NCBI GenBank assembly: GCA_001563965.1
Contig: LKMS01000053.1
Span: forward strand, 1 to 9,153
Source: Haloferacaceae archaeon PL-Br10_E2g29
Lineage (GTDB): Archaea; Halobacteriota; Halobacteria; Halobacteriales; Haloferacaceae
Reading direction: 5' to 3'
DNA: 9,153 nucleotides
A program made the translations under genes and the position numbers. This document shows positions 6,731 through 9,153 of the stretch, one piece after another. Positions within the stretch are counted from its first letter, which is position 1. The number at the start of each line of letters is the position of its first letter. The notes below the pieces were generated by a model, which saw only the letters and a list, made by a program, of their open reading frames with translations, was not told where the DNA came from and did no database searches.

Positions 6731-6740
6731 AGATAATCAA
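6731..6740 (-). promoter_or_regulatory. TATA-like box for the HAD phosphatase gene
   Basis: On the minus strand GCGTTGATTATCTGC places an AT-rich core at 6731-6740. A start site about 27 nt downstream would fall near 6708. That leaves a leader of about 26 nt before the ATG at 6682 and excludes the ATG at 6721. It implies transcription independent of the P450 gene upstream. Confidence 0.4.
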
Positions 6741-6797
6741 CGCACCGGTGACGTGTCAATCGTGAGTGTCTCGCCGGATCCGATTCGGCACTGCGGG

Positions 6798-8198
6798 CTA
6801 CCGCTCACGAACCGCCATCGCCACCGGTTCGCTCGGATGCATCGTCAGCGACCCACGAAGATCGAAACCGTCGCCGAGATAGTCGAGTTCGTACTGTTGG
6901 GCGACGGTGGCGAGAATGAGTTGTGCTTCCAGCATCGAAAACTGCTTGCCGATACAGTGCCGCGGGCCGCCACCGAACGGGAAGAACGCAAAGCGGTGGC
7001 GGTCGGTCGCGCGGTCGGGCTGCCATCGGTCGGGGTCGAAGGTTTCGGGCGCGTCGTACCACCGCGGTGAGCGGTGAACGACCCACTGCGGCAGCATGAG
7101 CCCCGAGCCCGCGGGAACCCGATAGCCTGCGATGGAAACGTCGGCCGCGGCCTCACGAAACAGGGTGTACACCGGCGGGTAGAGTCGCATTGATTCGGTG
7201 ATGACCTGCTCGGTGTAGTCGAGTTGCCGAGTCGGAGACGCGGTTGGCGGGTCGCCGCCGAGAGCCGTGTCGAGTTCGGCGTGAAGCCGGCGTTCGGCCG
7301 CTGGGTGTTCCGAAAGCAGATACCACGCGTACGTGAGCGACAGCGCAGTCGTGTCGTGGCCCGCCAACAGCATCGTCATCATCTCGTCGCGAATCTGTTG
7401 GTCAGTCTGTGCGCCGCGGTCGTGCGCACGGAGCAACACCGAGAGTAGATCCATCGGTGGGTCGTCCGCGTCGTCATCAGCGGTGCGTGCGGATCCACCG
7501 GCACCAGCGTCGCCGCCGGCTGCAACCTGCTCACCACCGTACCCCTCGCGTCGACGGTCGGCAACAAGGTCGTCGATCACGGTTTCGAGGCTGTCGACCG
7601 CGCGGCGGAACTCGCGATTTTTCGTCGTCGGTGCCCAGTTGGGGATCAGTCGCCCGAACGGGTCGGGCTCGAAGCGTGCGCCGAGCGGGTCGAGGTTCGT
7701 CTGAATCGTTCGAATTCGCTCGTCGGCGATGTCGGTGCCGAACATCGCGTTCACGATGATCCGGACGGTCAGTCTGGCCATCTCGACATGGATGTCGATG
7801 CGGTCGCCGGGCTCCCAGTCAGCGAGCATCGACTCGGTGTGATCGACCATCATCTCGCCGAGTGTGCGGATGCGACGGCCGTGAAACGACGGATTGGCCA
7901 GTTGGCGCTGGGTTTGCCACGTCTCACCCTCGCTCATGAGCAGGCCGTTGCCGAGCAGCGTGTGGATGGCGTCGTCACCGAGGTCGAGTTTTGGAAACCG
8001 GTCGGAGTCATCGACCAACACCCGCTGGATGTCGCGGGGGTTGGTCAGCATGTAGAGCGGAATCGGCCCGAGGTCGAACGACACGACATCGCCGTAGGCC
8101 TCCGCGCAGGCGGTCATAAATGAGAAGGGGTCGGCCGAGAACCGTCCGCTGTTGCCGAACACCGGAACCCCCTTCGGACCGGGGGGACGAAACGTCAT
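6798..8198 (-). CDS. Cytochrome P450 (soluble, archaeal)
   Basis: This 466-aa heme-thiolate monooxygenase carries every P450 signature. The N-terminal proline motif PPGPKGVPVFGN is at 5-16, C-helix WxxxR at Trp94-Arg98, and the I-helix oxygen-activation motif AGHDTT at 279-284. The K-helix ExxR is ESMR at 335-338, the PERF-like region is ETFDPDRWQPDR (385-396), and the heme loop FPFGGGPRHCIGKQF (406-420) has axial ligand Cys415. There is no N-terminal membrane anchor, so the protein is cytoplasmic and needs electrons from a partner such as a ferredoxin. Its layout resembles CYP102/CYP174-type prokaryotic P450s; the CYP family and substrate are not determined. Residues about 219-248 form a Gly/Ala/Asp-rich low-complexity insertion before the I-helix. 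The ATG at 8198 has a good TATA-like TTTAAT 27 nt upstream. It lies downstream of the AOR gene on the same strand with a 187-nt gap. Confidence 0.97.
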   Translation of the reverse strand: MTFRPPGPKGVPVFGNSGRFSADPFSFMTACAEAYGDVVSFDLGPIPLYMLTNPRDIQRVLVDDSDRFPKLDLGDDAIHTLLGNGLLMSEGETWQTQRQLANPSFHGRRIRTLGEMMVDHTESMLADWEPGDRIDIHVEMARLTVRIIVNAMFGTDIADERIRTIQTNLDPLGARFEPDPFGRLIPNWAPTTKNREFRRAVDSLETVIDDLVADRRREGYGGEQVAAGGDAGAGGSARTADDDADDPPMDLLSVLLRAHDRGAQTDQQIRDEMMTMLLAGHDTTALSLTYAWYLLSEHPAAERRLHAELDTALGGDPPTASPTRQLDYTEQVITESMRLYPPVYTLFREAAADVSIAGYRVPAGSGLMLPQWVVHRSPRWYDAPETFDPDRWQPDRATDRHRFAFFPFGGGPRHCIGKQFSMLEAQLILATVAQQYELDYLGDGFDLRGSLTMHPSEPVAMAVRER

Positions 8199-8216
8199 AG
8201 CTGTTGTTGGGGACTG

Positions 8217-8233
8217 CGAGCATTAAACGCTCG
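8217..8233 (-). promoter_or_regulatory. P450 promoter: TATA box inside a perfect inverted repeat
   Basis: The minus strand reads CGAGCGTTTAATGCTCG. TTTAAT (8222-8227) is centred about 27 nt before the P450 ATG, a classic leaderless position. Perfect 5-bp arms CGAGC and GCTCG flank it (8217-8221 and 8229-8233). The TATA call is good; an operator role for the arms is inference, since a dimer bound here would exclude TBP. Confidence 0.55.
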
Positions 8234-8325
8234 GCTGGGCGTGCGCGGGCGGTGGCTCCGATTCAATCTCACGGACACTCCGGGCGGAGCTTGTGTCCGA
8301 TATGCAGCAGAAATTTTGACGTACG

Positions 8326-8372
8326 GTTCGGTTCAGGGATCAACCAAGCCAGTGAAGCAAAACTAACCGAAC
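8326..8372 (-). terminator. Possible AOR transcript 3' end (8-bp inverted repeat and short T-run)
   Basis: GTTCGGTT (8326-8333) and AACCGAAC (8365-8372) form a perfect 8-bp stem with a 31-nt loop. The stem starts 13 nt after the AOR stop. On the minus strand a short TTTT run (8359-8362) lies in the loop, right after the first arm. Either element could end AOR transcription before the P450 promoter. The long loop makes an intrinsic hairpin uncertain. Confidence 0.3.
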
Positions 8373-8385
8373 GGAGTGACGACGC

Positions 8386-9153
8386 TCAGTCGTCGGCCGG
8401 TGCCGCCGAGTCGCCGCCGGCCGAAACGCCGGTGCCGGGGCCGACCTCGATGTCGAGCGCCGCGAGTTTCTCGTCGGGAACAACGCCATCGACCCAGCCG
8501 CGGTAGCTGTAGTACTCGTCTTTCATTTCGGGAAGTTCGCAGTACTCGCCCTCGGAGGCCCCTTGGCCAGCGATTCCGCCTTCGAGGAACCGCGCGGGCA
8601 ACGAGTCGTCGTCCGCGTCGAAGCCGTTGAGGTTGTTGTAGTAGCGTTCGAGCGTGTAGATTCGCTCGCCCGCAGTCATGAGTTCCTCCTCGCTCACGTC
8701 GAGCCCGGTCATCCCGTTGTACTGGAGCACGTACTCGTCGATTCCCTCGGCGAACGCGCTGAACTTGCAGATGTCGAAGCTGTCGCTGATGGCGTGAAGG
8801 TCTTGGAAGATGGCGGTGAGTTCGCCCTTGCCCTCCCACGCGTAGGGATCGACCTTTTCGGGAATGCCGAGAATTTCGGCCGCCGGCGTGTACGCCCGCA
8901 GGTGACAGGCGCCGCGGTTCGAGGTCGCATATGCAATGCCCATGCCCTTCATGCAGCGCGGATCGTACGCCGGGATGGTCTGACCTTTGACCGCCAACGA
9001 GTTGTCGTGGGCGTCGCGGGCTTCGGCGATTCTGTCGGCTCCTTCGGCGAGCAGATCCGCGAGGTCGCCATCGCGATAGGAGATTGACTCGATCATGTCG
9101 ATCATGGCTTCGGAGTCGCCCCAGTCCATGCCGTCGATGTCGTCGAGTTTCCC
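8386..9153 (-). CDS. Aldehyde:ferredoxin oxidoreductase, C-terminal part (5' end off window)
   Basis: The visible part is 255 residues of a protein of about 600 aa; the frame stays open to the right edge (GKLDDIDG before the first visible Met), so the true start lies outside. AOR-family enzymes bind a tungsten- (or molybdenum-) bis-pterin and a [4Fe-4S] cluster, oxidise aldehydes to acids and reduce ferredoxin in the cytoplasm. Family hallmarks are KGQTIPAYDPRCMKGMGI and AYATSNRGACHLRAY (roughly residues 56-88). DSFDICKF (about 124-131) corresponds to the conserved DxxGLC pterin/cluster motif, in which the Cys (about 129) is the fourth ligand of the [4Fe-4S] cluster. A C-terminal helical region follows with ERIYTLERYYN and LPARFLEG, typical of the family's last domain. 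The protein ends in an acidic Gly/Ala/Asp tail. The N-terminal cofactor domain and the other three Cys ligands are off-window, so the substrate subtype is open. Confidence 0.95.
   Translation of the reverse strand, partial: GKLDDIDGMDWGDSEAMIDMIESISYRDGDLADLLAEGADRIAEARDAHDNSLAVKGQTIPAYDPRCMKGMGIAYATSNRGACHLRAYTPAAEILGIPEKVDPYAWEGKGELTAIFQDLHAISDSFDICKFSAFAEGIDEYVLQYNGMTGLDVSEEELMTAGERIYTLERYYNNLNGFDADDDSLPARFLEGGIAGQGASEGEYCELPEMKDEYYSYRGWVDGVVPDEKLAALDIEVGPGTGVSAGGDSAAPADD

Noticed and set aside
8204..8506. Plus-strand 100-codon frame between P450 and AOR
   Set aside because: It overlaps the P450 promoter and the AOR 3' end, and has no family resemblance or promoter. The 187-nt gap appears to hold only regulatory sequence.
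1..9153. CRISPR array, tRNA/rRNA genes, IS elements or prophage
   Set aside because: I saw no spaced direct repeats beyond the single 18-bp tandem pair, no tRNA-like cloverleaf, and no transposase or integrase motifs in any credible frame.

Overview
The window looks like chromosomal DNA from a haloarchaeon (class Halobacteria). The evidence is the GC-rich sequence, strongly acidic proteins (an Asp/Glu-rich UvrB, acidic C-terminal tails), AT-rich TATA-like boxes about 25-30 nt upstream of several start codons with no Shine-Dalgarno motif (the pattern of leaderless archaeal transcripts), and family types common in this class: UvrB, a two-TM SPFH protein, a 2H phosphoesterase, an archaeal P450 and an aldehyde:ferredoxin oxidoreductase (AOR). 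Genus cannot be fixed from sequence alone.

Layout, left to right. (1) 1-1160, minus: most of a multi-spanning membrane protein that runs off the left edge; it resembles haloarchaeal proteins annotated 'stage II sporulation protein M'. (2) A 198-nt divergent intergenic region. (3) 1359-3413, plus: complete uvrB, the damage-verification subunit of nucleotide excision repair. (4) 3513-4010, plus: two small genes 3 nt apart, a 94-aa acidic soluble protein and a 69-aa two-TM protein, both of unknown function. (5) 4088-5239, minus: a stomatin/prohibitin-type SPFH protein, convergent with the small pair. (6) 5337-5843, plus: a 2'-5' RNA ligase/2H phosphoesterase-like protein, divergent from the SPFH gene. 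(7) 5903-6682, minus: a HAD subfamily IIA (NagD-like) phosphatase, convergent with the 2H gene, with an 18-bp tandem duplication at the junction that covers its stop codon. (8) 6798-8198, minus: a soluble cytochrome P450 with all signature motifs. (9) 8386-9153, minus: the C-terminal part of a tungsten/molybdopterin AOR, which enters from the right edge.

How the genes work together: most are independently transcribed single genes, as judged by separate promoter-like boxes. The only clear operon is the small pair at 3513-4010. AOR, P450 and HAD phosphatase lie head to tail on the minus strand. P450 and HAD each have their own candidate promoter, so a shared pathway is only a hypothesis. No tRNA, rRNA, CRISPR array, insertion sequence, integrase or prophage gene was seen. 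I found no convincing new multi-gene system. The best leads are the uncharacterised small-gene pair, the P450 next to AOR with a TATA-straddling inverted repeat, the 2H protein with an atypical first motif, and the stop-codon tandem duplication.
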